A stretch of DNA of 9,052 nt from Sulfurimonas sp. (GTDB taxonomy: Bacteria; Campylobacterota; Campylobacteria; Campylobacterales; Sulfurimonadaceae). Each line of letters opens with the position of its first letter. Within the stretch, counting starts at the first letter, position 1. Where the stretch lies: the NCBI GenBank assembly GCA_021161305.1, contig JAGHAW010000145.1, positions 1 through 9,052 of the forward strand, written 5' to 3'. Below, one piece after another: positions 1 through 6,073 of the stretch. The position numbers and the translations under genes were made by a program. Under the pieces are notes generated by a model that did not search any database, had not been told where the DNA came from, and was given only the letters and a program-made list of their open reading frames with translations.

Positions 1-100
1 AATTATCCGACTTTCGCACAAGCTAGACTTTGCTGCTTTAGTTAAGTTCCGACATACTACTTTCTAACGAACTACTCTTAGACAGTATAGGAAGTTTTTT

Positions 101-128
101 AAAAAAAATTTAACATACGAGTTAAGTT
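101..128 (-). terminator. Likely rho-independent terminator for the 135-314 unit
   Basis: Read on the minus strand, AACTTAAC (128-121), a six-base loop and GTTAAATT (114-107) form an 8-bp stem with one mismatch. A run of T follows at once; the eight A residues at 101-108 of the plus strand read as T. It begins seven bases after the TAA of the 59-codon ORF, the right place for a terminator. The stem is AT-rich and therefore weak. Confidence 0.45.
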
Positions 129-134
129 GCTTAC

Positions 135-314
135 TTATGATTTATCCGAAGGACGATTAGAAAAATATACACTTGACTTCGTTACAAAATCTTGTACCCA
201 AAGGGCATAGCAAAAGCTACTAGTAGCTCCTAAAACTTTGTGCCTTGCAATTATATATTTTTCTAATCGCTGGTGTACCTTGGTTTGGTCTTGAATAGCT
301 ACATATTCACACAT
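135..314 (-). CDS. Possible small protein of 59 residues, unrecognised
   Basis: An open frame runs on the minus strand from an ATG at 314-312 to a TAA at 137-135, giving 59 residues that begin MCEYVAIQDQ and end SNRPSDKS. I recognise no family, signal peptide or membrane segment. It has a plausible mixed composition with one Trp and two Cys, and it is followed by a hairpin plus T-run at 128-101. Against it: no clear Shine-Dalgarno lies upstream, the ATG sits inside a perfect inverted repeat (303-312 / 324-333), and the frame contains a perfect 16-bp inverted repeat (154-169 / 254-269), which is odd for a protein gene. It could be a genuine small gene, a decayed fragment of a mobile element, or the accidental frame of a structured RNA. 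The choice is open. Confidence 0.35.
   Translation of the reverse strand: MCEYVAIQDQTKVHQRLEKYIIARHKVLGATSSFCYALWVQDFVTKSSVYFSNRPSDKS
154..269. repeat. Perfect 16-bp inverted repeat enclosing smaller hairpins
   Basis: CGATTAGAAAAATATA at 154-169 is the exact reverse complement of 254-269. The 84 bases between contain a 5-bp hairpin (183-187 with 192-196, loop AATC), CCC-AAA-GGG at 197-205, and the perfect 14-bp palindrome AGCTACTAGTAGCT at 215-228. The set could fold as one closed stem holding several hairpins. This could be the body of a small RNA or a remnant of a palindromic mobile sequence. The repeat is directly visible; its function is unknown. Confidence 0.6.
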
Positions 315-333
315 TGTTGTAAAGTGTGAATAT
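303..333. repeat. 10-bp inverted repeat ATATTCACAC, operator- or DnaA-box-like
   Basis: ATATTCACAC (303-312) and its exact reverse complement GTGTGAATAT (324-333) are separated by 11 bases. The pair overlaps the ATG of the possible 59-codon ORF. The right arm also contains a TATATT on the minus strand (334-329) that could be a -10 element for that unit, so the repeat could be a repressor operator. Each arm also differs by one base from the TTWTTCAC form of DnaA box that I recall for Campylobacterota, so a pair of opposed DnaA boxes is an alternative reading. Confidence 0.5.
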
Positions 334-482
334 AACAGAAGTTAATATGGGTAAATTTAAAAATTTGTCCTTATTTTAAGAACAAATTTATATAAATATA
401 TCCTTAAATCTACTATACTTGAATATAGCTTAAAGTGCCTATTTTAGGGCTTTACAGTCTTTTGCTAGAAAATGTTATATTG
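334..482. other. Very AT-rich non-coding stretch
   Basis: This part has no credible gene. It is dominated by A and T, with only short G/C islands near 349-352 and 447-450. It includes a hairpin formed by AAATTTGT (361-368) and ACAAATTT (382-389), with an inner CTTA/TAAG stem (370-373 / 377-380) and one mismatch between the two. No T-run follows it on either strand, so it is not an ordinary terminator. Low duplex stability between DnaA-box-like motifs (303-333 and 516-524) would suit an unwinding element, but that is inference only. Confidence 0.4.
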
Positions 483-515
483 ATGTTTAAAGTCGTCATT
501 TTTTTACTACTAAAG

Positions 516-524
516 TTATTCACA
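516..524 (+). promoter_or_regulatory. DnaA-box-like 9-mer TTATTCACA
   Basis: TTATTCACA differs at one base from the E. coli DnaA box TTATCCACA and fits the TTWTTCAC form I recall for Campylobacterota. It lies 43 bases left of the parS site, in the same gene-free segment as two opposed ATATTCACA 9-mers. Two further ATATTCAC octamers occur at 1609-1616 and 1642-1649. A single 9-mer can arise by chance in AT-rich DNA, so DnaA binding is not shown. Confidence 0.4.
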
Positions 525-557
525 CACCTGAGGGAGTTTGCAAGGATTTTGCAAAGA

Positions 558-600
558 AACTCATTTATGTTTCATGTGAAACAAATAAACTAAATGAGTT
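558..600 (-). terminator. Large inverted repeat at the 3' end of the pseudouridine synthase gene, weak terminator
   Basis: AACTCATTTA (558-567) and TAAATGAGTT (591-600) form a perfect 10-bp stem spanning the stop codon of the leftward gene. Inside it lies the parS palindrome (568-583), which can itself form a 7-bp stem. On the minus strand the outer stem is followed by only TTTCTTT rather than a clean T-run, so termination is plausible but not strong. The parS site abuts one arm directly, while seven bases separate it from the other. Confidence 0.4.
568..583 (+). promoter_or_regulatory. parS site, ParB (Spo0J) binding centromere
   Basis: TGTTTCATGTGAAACA matches the widely conserved bacterial parS consensus TGTTTCACGTGAAACA at 15 of 16 positions, the change being C to T at position 8. 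It is intergenic, just past the stop of the pseudouridine synthase gene. parS sites load ParB, which with ParA and SMC segregates the chromosome, and they cluster near the replication origin in most bacteria. A second site with the same central change lies 254 bases to the right. ParA and ParB genes are not in this window. Confidence 0.8.
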
Positions 601-1516
601 GTAAATCTAAATCTAAACTTTTACGAACCTCTTCAAGAAAATTAACTCTACTACTAAAATGATAATCTTTTCCATAAAGAGTAAATTCTAACTCACTCGC
701 ATGAAGAAGTAATCTTTTTGCACCACTATTTCTAATTCTATCTTCAGCACTCAACTCTCTATCCAAAAACTTAACTATATCTTCTTCACTCTGTCCATAA
801 ATTGGATCACCAACTATTGGATGTTTCACATGGAACAAATGAACTCTAATCTGATGTTGTCTTCCAGTGTGTGGTGAACACTGTACTAAAGTCATATTTA
901 AATCTGGAAAATACTTCAGTGGTCTGAAATCTGTTTTTGAAGCCTTTCCACTTTCATGAACTTTTACTACCATTCTTACTATAGCACTATCATCCTCTGC
1001 TCTTAAAAGAGGAGCTTCTATAGACTGTGCTTCTTTAAATTCTCCGTGAACCATTGCAAGATATTTTTTCTTCATATCTCTCTGCTCAAACATCATCTTA
1101 ATATCTCTTTCACTTTCTTTATTTTTGGCACACAAAACTAGACCACTTGTCTCTTGGTCGATTCTATGAGCGATGTTAGCATCTCTTCCAAACTGATACT
1201 TCAACTCATCTATAAGAGAATAGGGTGTATTTCTATTTTGAGGATGTATAAGCACTCCGCTTGGCTTATCAAAGACAACAAACTCATCATCTATGGCATG
1301 CGGAAGCAAACCTTTTGTAATTGGCTCAAAATAGATAAATTCAAATTCTCCCTCTATCTCCCCAGCTGTTCTAGTCATAGCTTCGCCGTTTACAAGGAGA
1401 CGACCTTTCGCTATTAATCTTTGTGCCTCTTTTTGAGTATAGTTCAACTCTTTTATCAGATATAAGAATGCTTTTTGTTTTTCTTGTGCAAACATTTTCT
1501 TCTTTACAAATGGCAA
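590..1516 (-). CDS. RluA-family RNA pseudouridine synthase
   Basis: This 308-residue protein isomerises uridine to pseudouridine in RNA, most likely rRNA; the exact target cannot be read from sequence. The N-terminal part (about 13-60, with QKEAQRLIAKGRLLVNG) is an S4-like RNA-binding domain. The catalytic motif HRIDQETSGLVL spans 117-128, with the nucleophile Asp120, and the family block PHTGRQHQIRVHL starts at 215. Length is normal for the family. The start is a TTG at 1516-1514, chosen because AAGGA lies at 1528-1524 with ideal 7-nt spacing; an ATG at codon 8 has a poorer site. It diverges from purB, and I recall the same arrangement in C. jejuni (Cj0022c/Cj0023). Codons for LFHVKH, residues 227-232, form a second parS-like site. 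Confidence 0.93.
   Translation of the reverse strand: MPFVKKKMFAQEKQKAFLYLIKELNYTQKEAQRLIAKGRLLVNGEAMTRTAGEIEGEFEFIYFEPITKGLLPHAIDDEFVVFDKPSGVLIHPQNRNTPYSLIDELKYQFGRDANIAHRIDQETSGLVLCAKNKESERDIKMMFEQRDMKKKYLAMVHGEFKEAQSIEAPLLRAEDDSAIVRMVVKVHESGKASKTDFRPLKYFPDLNMTLVQCSPHTGRQHQIRVHLFHVKHPIVGDPIYGQSEEDIVKFLDRELSAEDRIRNSGAKRLLLHASELEFTLYGKDYHFSSRVNFLEEVRKSLDLDLQLI
822..837 (-). promoter_or_regulatory. Second parS-like site inside the pseudouridine synthase gene
   Basis: On the minus strand this reads TGTTCCATGTGAAACA. It differs from the intergenic site at 568-583 by one base (position 5, C for T) and from the B. subtilis form TGTTCCACGTGAAACA by one base (position 8). Both sites in this window share the CATG centre, which suggests a lineage-specific ParB preference. 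It encodes LFHVKH in a conserved part of the enzyme, so some of the match may be imposed by the protein. parS sites inside genes are usual in B. subtilis. Confidence 0.6.
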
Positions 1517-1523
1517 AATTTAT

Positions 1524-1528
1524 TCCTT
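1524..1528 (-). promoter_or_regulatory. Ribosome binding site fixing the TTG start
   Basis: On the minus strand AAGGA precedes the TTG start codon at 1516 by seven bases. This supports the TTG over the in-frame ATG seven codons later. Confidence 0.7.
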
Positions 1529-1604
1529 ATTTAATCAATTATTTAATATAAATTATGTAAAATAAATCACTTTAATTTATGCGAATTTTAACATAAATAA
1601 TCAA

Positions 1605-1610
1605 TATAAT
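1605..1610 (+). promoter_or_regulatory. Possible -10 element of the purB promoter
   Basis: A perfect TATAAT lies 20 bases before the purB ATG in the 114-bp divergent intergenic region (1517-1630). No -35 match is seen, which is normal for the Campylobacterota sigma-70 promoter. Transcription from here would leave a leader of about 14 bases, with the AAAAGG ribosome binding site (1617-1622) at its 5' end, which is short; a promoter further left is also possible. AT-rich sequence gives other candidates, including AATATA at 1545-1550 for the leftward gene. Confidence 0.35.
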
Positions 1611-1630
1611 ATTCACAAAAGGCACCAATA

Positions 1631-2959
1631 ATGATAGATAGATATTCACGGGAAGAGATGGCATCAAAATGGACTTACCAAGCAAAATATCAAGCTTGGT
1701 TAGATGTAGAAAAGGCTGTTGTAAAAGCATGGGCTAAACTTGGGAAGATTCCTCAAGATGATGCAGACAAGATTGTAGCTAATGCTGGTTTTGACATCAA
1801 ACGCATAGATGAAATAGAAGCAGTTACTCGTCACGACCTTATCGCATTTACAACTTCTGTATCTGAAACACTTGGTGATGAATCAAGATGGTTTCACTAT
1901 GGTATGACATCCTCAGATACTATCGATACAGCGGTAGCTGTTCAGATGAAAGATTCTTTAGAGTTAATCATTAAAGATGTTAAGATGATTATGGAGTCTA
2001 TCAAGAAAAGAGCAGAGGAACACAAGATGACTTTGATGGTAGGTCGTTCTCACGGTATCCACGGTGAACCTATAACATTTGGTCTTGTGTTAGCTGTTTG
2101 GTATGATGAGATGGCTCGTCACTTAGAGAACTTAGAACAAACTATGGTCGTTATCTGTGTTGGTCAGGTTAGTGGAGCAATGGGTAACTTTGCTCATGCA
2201 CCACTAGAGTTAGAGGAGTACACTTGTGAAGAGTTAGGTTTAAAACCAGCTCCAGCTTCTAACCAAGTTATTCAAAGAGACAGATATGCTAGACTTGCAA
2301 CTGCTATGGCTCTTATGGCTTCTACTATTGAGAAGTTTGCTGTCCAAGTTCGCCACTGGCAAAGAACTGAGGTTTATGAATGTGAAGAGTTCTTTGCAAA
2401 AGGTCAAAAAGGCTCATCTGCTATGCCTCATAAGCGTAATCCTATTCTTACAGAAAACATCACAGGTCTTGCTCGTATGATTCGTGCTTACGCAATACCA
2501 GCAATGGAAAATGTTGCTCTATGGCACGAGAGAGACATCTCACACTCTTCAACTGAAAGATTTTGGTTACCTGATGCTTTTATCACAACTGACTTTATGC
2601 TTCACCGCATGAACAATGTGATTGCTAACCTAACAGTTTATCCCAAGAACATGATGAAAAATCTAAACCTAACAGGTGGGTTAGTTTTTTCTCAAAGAGT
2701 TTTACTTGAACTTCCTCTTCAGGGTGTTTCTCGTGAAGATGCTTATAGAATCGTTCAAAGAAATGCTATGAAAGTTTGGGAAGAGATTCAGCAAGGTAAA
2801 TCTACAACTGATGAAAATGGAGAATCTTTATATTTAAACCATCTTCTTGCAGATGATGAACTAAGAAAGTCATTAAGTGAAGAACAGATTCGTGAATGTT
2901 TTAACTATGATTACTATACTAAGAATGTAGATAACATTTTTAAAAGAGTTTTTAAATGA
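1631..2959 (+). CDS. purB: Adenylosuccinate lyase
   Basis: PurB cleaves fumarate from SAICAR and from adenylosuccinate, serving both de novo IMP synthesis and AMP formation in the cytoplasm, as a homotetramer. The 442-residue length is typical of the bacterial enzyme. Visible motifs are TRHD at 66-69, TSSD at 93-96, GRSHGIHGEP at 138-147 with His141 at the position of the B. subtilis catalytic His141, and the fumarase/aspartase-superfamily signature GSSAMPHKRNP at 261-271 with the mobile-loop serines. The ATG follows AAAAGG by eight bases. It is the first gene of a rightward cluster and its stop overlaps the next start in an ATGA. The placement before nrdA matches my recollection of C. jejuni Cj0023-Cj0024. 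Confidence 0.97.
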   Translation: MIDRYSREEMASKWTYQAKYQAWLDVEKAVVKAWAKLGKIPQDDADKIVANAGFDIKRIDEIEAVTRHDLIAFTTSVSETLGDESRWFHYGMTSSDTIDTAVAVQMKDSLELIIKDVKMIMESIKKRAEEHKMTLMVGRSHGIHGEPITFGLVLAVWYDEMARHLENLEQTMVVICVGQVSGAMGNFAHAPLELEEYTCEELGLKPAPASNQVIQRDRYARLATAMALMASTIEKFAVQVRHWQRTEVYECEEFFAKGQKGSSAMPHKRNPILTENITGLARMIRAYAIPAMENVALWHERDISHSSTERFWLPDAFITTDFMLHRMNNVIANLTVYPKNMMKNLNLTGGLVFSQRVLLELPLQGVSREDAYRIVQRNAMKVWEEIQQGKSTTDENGESLYLNHLLADDELRKSLSEEQIRECFNYDYYTKNVDNIFKRVFK

Positions 2960-3210
2960 AAAGAAACCTCTTAATCACATGTATAATCTTTTTAAGCTCT
3001 ACTTCTTTGGTTAATGCTTATGAATGTGATGGAAGAAAGTATTGTTCGCAGATGAGTTCATGTAGTGAAGCAGTCTATTTTTTAAACAACTGTCCTGACC
3101 CAAGAATGGATGGAAATAATGATGGAGTGCCTTGTGAAAAACAACATTGCAATAATGCAGATTTCTTTTTTGATAGTGATAAAGAAAAGTATATCTATCA
3201 AAAAAAATAA
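2956..3210 (+). CDS. Small secreted Excalibur calcium-binding-domain protein
   Basis: This 84-residue protein has a clear signal peptide (basic MKRN, hydrophobic 5-18, likely cleavage after Ala21). The mature part is almost entirely one Excalibur domain: CDGRKYC, then SSCSEAVYFLNNCP, then DGNNDGVPCE at 52-61, which fits the EF-hand-like DxDxDGxxCE pattern. Six cysteines (24, 30, 36, 46, 60, 65) could form three disulfides in the periplasm. In other bacteria this domain often follows a DUF1294/cold-shock or nuclease module; here it stands alone. Its ATG overlaps the purB stop by 4 bp, indicating translational coupling, and nrdA follows after 27 bases. Its role is unknown, and nothing ties it to nucleotide metabolism except position. 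Confidence 0.85.
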   Translation: MKRNLLITCIIFLSSTSLVNAYECDGRKYCSQMSSCSEAVYFLNNCPDPRMDGNNDGVPCEKQHCNNADFFFDSDKEKYIYQKK

Positions 3211-3237
3211 TTAAACAGATATAGTAAAGAGGGAAGT

Positions 3238-5604
3238 ATGATAACAATTATAAAAAGAAACGGTAGAGTAGAACCACTAGACATTACTAAGATTCAGAAA
3301 TATACTTCTGCTGCTGTTAAAAATTTAACCAATGTATCTCAAAGTGAATTAGAAGTAGATGCACAGATACTATTTCGTGATGGAATTACATCAAAAGAGA
3401 TTCAAGAGACGCTGATTAAGACAGCTGTAGATAAGATAGACATAGATGCTCCAAACTGGACATTTGTAGCTTCGAGACTCTTTATGTTTAACCTTTACCA
3501 TCAAGTAAACAGTTTTTCTGGTTACTCTTCGCTGGAAAAATATTTTATAAGAGGGGAAAAAGAGGGGAGAATACTTTTAGGTTTAAAAGATATGTATGAC
3601 CTTAATGAGTTAGATAAGCATATTAAACCAGAGAGAGACCTTCAGTTTAACTACCTTGGTGTTAAGACTCTTTATGACAGATACCTTATAAAAGACAGCA
3701 ATTCCAACCCTATAGAGCTTCCACAGCATATGTTTATGGCTATCTCTATGTTCTTGGCTCAAAGAGAAGAGAATCGCCAAGAGTGGGCAATCAAGTTCTA
3801 TAATATGATTTCATCGTTTGAAGTAATGTTAGCTACACCAACTCTATCAAATGCCAGAACAACCAGACATCAACTAAGCTCATGTTATATCGGTTCAACT
3901 CCTGATAATATCGAAGGTATTTTTGACGCTTACAAAGAGATGGCAATGTTATCTAAGTTTGGTGGTGGAATCGGTTGGGACTGGACTGGGATTCGTTCTA
4001 TGGGTTCATTTATCGATGGACATAAAAATGCAGCTGGTGGTACAGTTCCGTTTCTTAAAATCACAAATGATATTGCTATAGCAGTTGACCAACTTGGAAC
4101 TAGAAAAGGTGCTATTGCTGTTTATATGGAACCGTGGCACATAGATATAAATGACTTTTTAGACCTAAAGAAAAACTCTGGTGAAGAGCGTCGCCGTGCA
4201 CATGATCTTTTTCCTGCAATGTGGTTAAACGACATCTTTATGCAGAGAGTTCAAGAAGATGCTATCTGGACACTTTTTGATCCTTATGATTGTAGAGAAC
4301 TAGCAACTCTTCACGGTGAAGAATTCACTAAAAGATATGAAGAGTTAGAAAACGATGAGAGCATTATAAAAGAGAGAATAAAAGCTAAAAGTCTCTGGAA
4401 AAAGATACTAACATCCTACTTTGAAACTGGAAGTCCTTTTATATGTTTTAAAGATAATGCTAACAGAGCTAACCCAAATGACCATTATGGTGTTATTAGA
4501 AGTTCAAACTTATGTACAGAAATCTTCCAAAACACACAACCAAACCACTATAAAATTAAGTTCATTTTTGAAAATGGTGATAGTGTTAGTTATGAAGAAG
4601 ATGAGATAGTAAAAGTAGATAGTGGCTTAGAAAAACCGGCGAAAAAAATTACTGCACTTGACTCACTTGGTGGACTTCCAATCTTTGTAGTTGAGAAAGA
4701 AAAAATAGATGGTTCTACCGCTGTTTGTAATCTTGCCTCTGTAAACCTCTCTCGCATAGATACAAAAGAGAAGATAGATAAGATAGTTCCTATCGCTATT
4801 CGTGCTTTAGATAATGTTATAGACCTAAACTTCTACCCTGTTGAAAAAGTAAAACGAACTAATATGCGAAGTCGTTCTATCGGTCTTGGTGTTATGGGTG
4901 AAGCACAGATGTTAGCTGAGCAGGGTATCATGTGGGGAACTCAAGAACACTTTGATAAAATAGATGAAATTATGGAATCTGTTAGCTATAACGCTATCTC
5001 TGCTTCATGTGATTTGGCAAAAGAAAAAGGAATTTATCCTGAGTTTGAAGGTTCTATGTGGAGCAGAGGAATTATGCCGCAAGACCATGCAAATGCGGAG
5101 GTTATAAACTTAGTAGATAGAGGTGGTCTTTTCGCTTCATCTTATGAGTGGGATGAGCTAAGAACTAGAGTAAAAAAACAAGGTATGAGAAATGGTTACT
5201 TAATGGCTATTGCTCCTACAAGTTCTATCTCTATTCTTACTGGAACCACTCAAGCTATTGAGCCGGTATTTAAAAGAAAATGGTTTGAAGAGAATTTAAG
5301 TGGGCTTATCCCTGTTGTTGTTCCCAACCTATCTCCAGAGACTTGGAGTTACTATACTCCAGCTTATGACCTTAACCAAACACTACTTATAAAAGCTGCT
5401 GCTATTCGTCAAAAATGGATAGACCAAGGACAGAGTCTGAATATATTTATAACTCTTGATAAAGCTAGTGGCAGATACCTAAATGAGATATATATGTTAG
5501 CTTGGAAGTTAGGTCTTAAATCAACTTACTATCTTCGTTCACAATCACCGGAAGTTTCAAATGATGTAGAAGATAGAAGCATGGAGTGTGTAGGTTGTCA
5601 ATAG
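3238..5604 (+). CDS. nrdA: Class Ia ribonucleoside-diphosphate reductase, alpha (large) subunit
   Basis: NrdA reduces ribonucleoside diphosphates to deoxy forms with a radical supplied by NrdB. The 788 residues hold an N-terminal ATP-cone (about 1-95, beginning with IIKRNGRVEPLD), the redox cysteine Cys216 in SSCYIG, the active-site triad in NLCTE (Asn424, Cys426, Glu428), the partner cysteine Cys497 in AVCNLAS, the radical-relay tyrosine pair Tyr764-Tyr765, and a C-terminal CVGC at 784-787 for thioredoxin-type re-reduction. The two active-site cysteines are 71 residues apart, against 23 in E. coli (Cys439, Cys462), owing to an insertion at roughly 433-493. A strong ribosome binding site (GAGGGAAG) precedes the ATG. 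nrdB is not adjacent, as I recall is usual in Campylobacterota. Confidence 0.97.
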   Translation: MITIIKRNGRVEPLDITKIQKYTSAAVKNLTNVSQSELEVDAQILFRDGITSKEIQETLIKTAVDKIDIDAPNWTFVASRLFMFNLYHQVNSFSGYSSLEKYFIRGEKEGRILLGLKDMYDLNELDKHIKPERDLQFNYLGVKTLYDRYLIKDSNSNPIELPQHMFMAISMFLAQREENRQEWAIKFYNMISSFEVMLATPTLSNARTTRHQLSSCYIGSTPDNIEGIFDAYKEMAMLSKFGGGIGWDWTGIRSMGSFIDGHKNAAGGTVPFLKITNDIAIAVDQLGTRKGAIAVYMEPWHIDINDFLDLKKNSGEERRRAHDLFPAMWLNDIFMQRVQEDAIWTLFDPYDCRELATLHGEEFTKRYEELENDESIIKERIKAKSLWKKILTSYFETGSPFICFKDNANRANPNDHYGVIRSSNLCTEIFQNTQPNHYKIKFIFENGDSVSYEEDEIVKVDSGLEKPAKKITALDSLGGLPIFVVEKEKIDGSTAVCNLASVNLSRIDTKEKIDKIVPIAIRALDNVIDLNFYPVEKVKRTNMRSRSIGLGVMGEAQMLAEQGIMWGTQEHFDKIDEIMESVSYNAISASCDLAKEKGIYPEFEGSMWSRGIMPQDHANAEVINLVDRGGLFASSYEWDELRTRVKKQGMRNGYLMAIAPTSSISILTGTTQAIEPVFKRKWFEENLSGLIPVVVPNLSPETWSYYTPAYDLNQTLLIKAAAIRQKWIDQGQSLNIFITLDKASGRYLNEIYMLAWKLGLKSTYYLRSQSPEVSNDVEDRSMECVGCQ

Positions 5605-5614
5605 GATTGAAAAA

Positions 5615-5980
5615 GTGAAACCTCTACTAGCAAAAGATTTAAAATCTTTTTTAGATAGATTTGATAACTTTCGTGATAGTGAATTACGGCATATAGAAAT
5701 AATTTCACCTAGTGTTATAACTATAACACTGGCTGGGCAAGACAGTGCTAGAGCCTTTGACTGGATAAGTGTTATACTGAAATTCAGTGGTGTTAGTAAT
5801 GCTAAAATACTCGATAATGCTAAACTAAAGTTAGTTGACATGAGTGATGGTATAAGTTTACTTTGTGAGAAAGATCTTTTTGCATTTGGGATTGGAGAGT
5901 GTGAAAATCTATTTAGTATAAAAAGTTCCACCTGCCAAGTAGTTGCATCAAGTTTAAAATATCAAGAAGGTGAATTTTAA
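5615..5980 (+). CDS. Conserved-looking protein of unknown function, nrdA-linked
   Basis: I do not recognise this 121-residue protein. The start is a GTG at 5615, ten bases after the nrdA stop, with AGGA at 5603-5606 placed eight bases upstream, so it is probably cotranscribed with nrdA. It has no signal peptide or membrane segment. The pattern suggests a short N-terminal helix (about 5-20) followed by several beta strands, for example HIEIISPSVITITL and AFDWISVILKF, with charged turns. It ends in EGEF. An antisense frame of similar length (5557-5931) exists but lacks context. The coding sequence holds a 9-bp inverted repeat with a two-base loop (5711-5719 / 5722-5730), and the same 9-mer AGTGTTATA recurs at 5768-5776 where Ser-Val-Ile is encoded again. 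Confidence 0.75.
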   Translation: MKPLLAKDLKSFLDRFDNFRDSELRHIEIISPSVITITLAGQDSARAFDWISVILKFSGVSNAKILDNAKLKLVDMSDGISLLCEKDLFAFGIGECENLFSIKSSTCQVVASSLKYQEGEF

Positions 5981-6034
5981 TTCTCTTATTAACTTTTTAT
6001 TAGCCCTTCGTTAGTTTTTTGTAAACCATTTAGT

Positions 6035-6040
6035 TATAAA
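6035..6040 (+). promoter_or_regulatory. Possible -10 element of the htrA promoter
   Basis: TATAAA lies 33 bases before the htrA ATG in the 93-bp gap (5981-6073), giving a leader of roughly 27 bases. The strong ribosome binding site AGGGGA (6061-6066) follows. No -35 is evident. TTTAAT at 6043-6048 is an alternative. The gap itself suggests htrA is transcribed apart from the nrdA cluster. Confidence 0.3.
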
Positions 6041-6073
6041 CTTTTAATAGTTCAAATATTAGGGGAAATTATT

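Noticed and set aside
41..127. Two GTTAAGT heptamers 80 bp apart (41-47, 121-127), resembling the GTTRRRY core of integron attC sites
   Set aside because: They are in the same orientation, no matching RYYYAAC partner with internal complementary arms is present, and no integrase is seen. The right copy is better explained as part of the terminator hairpin.
1..310. Possibility that the first 300 bases are reversed without complementing (an assembly or data artefact), since a reading of the bare complement looked partly coding
   Set aside because: The stretch reads sensibly as ordinary minus-strand sequence, with a 59-codon frame ending just before a hairpin and T-run, so no artefact is needed.
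429..593. A plus-strand open frame, with an ATG at 483 giving 36 residues (MFKVVIFLLLKLF...)
   Set aside because: No Shine-Dalgarno, no family resemblance, and its end runs through the parS site and the outer stem of the inverted repeat.
1633..1644. GATA repeated three times at the start of purB, as a possible phase-variable tract
   Set aside because: Three units is too short for typical slippage control, and purB is a housekeeping gene.
5557..5931. Minus-strand frame of 124 codons opposite the nrdA-linked gene
   Set aside because: It overlaps the end of nrdA and the better-supported GTG gene with its ribosome binding site; it has no context or recognisable motifs.
5989..6020. TTAAC / GTTAG followed by six T residues, as a terminator after the nrdA cluster
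   Set aside because: The stem is only five pairs including one G-T, with a 16-base loop, so it is too weak to call.
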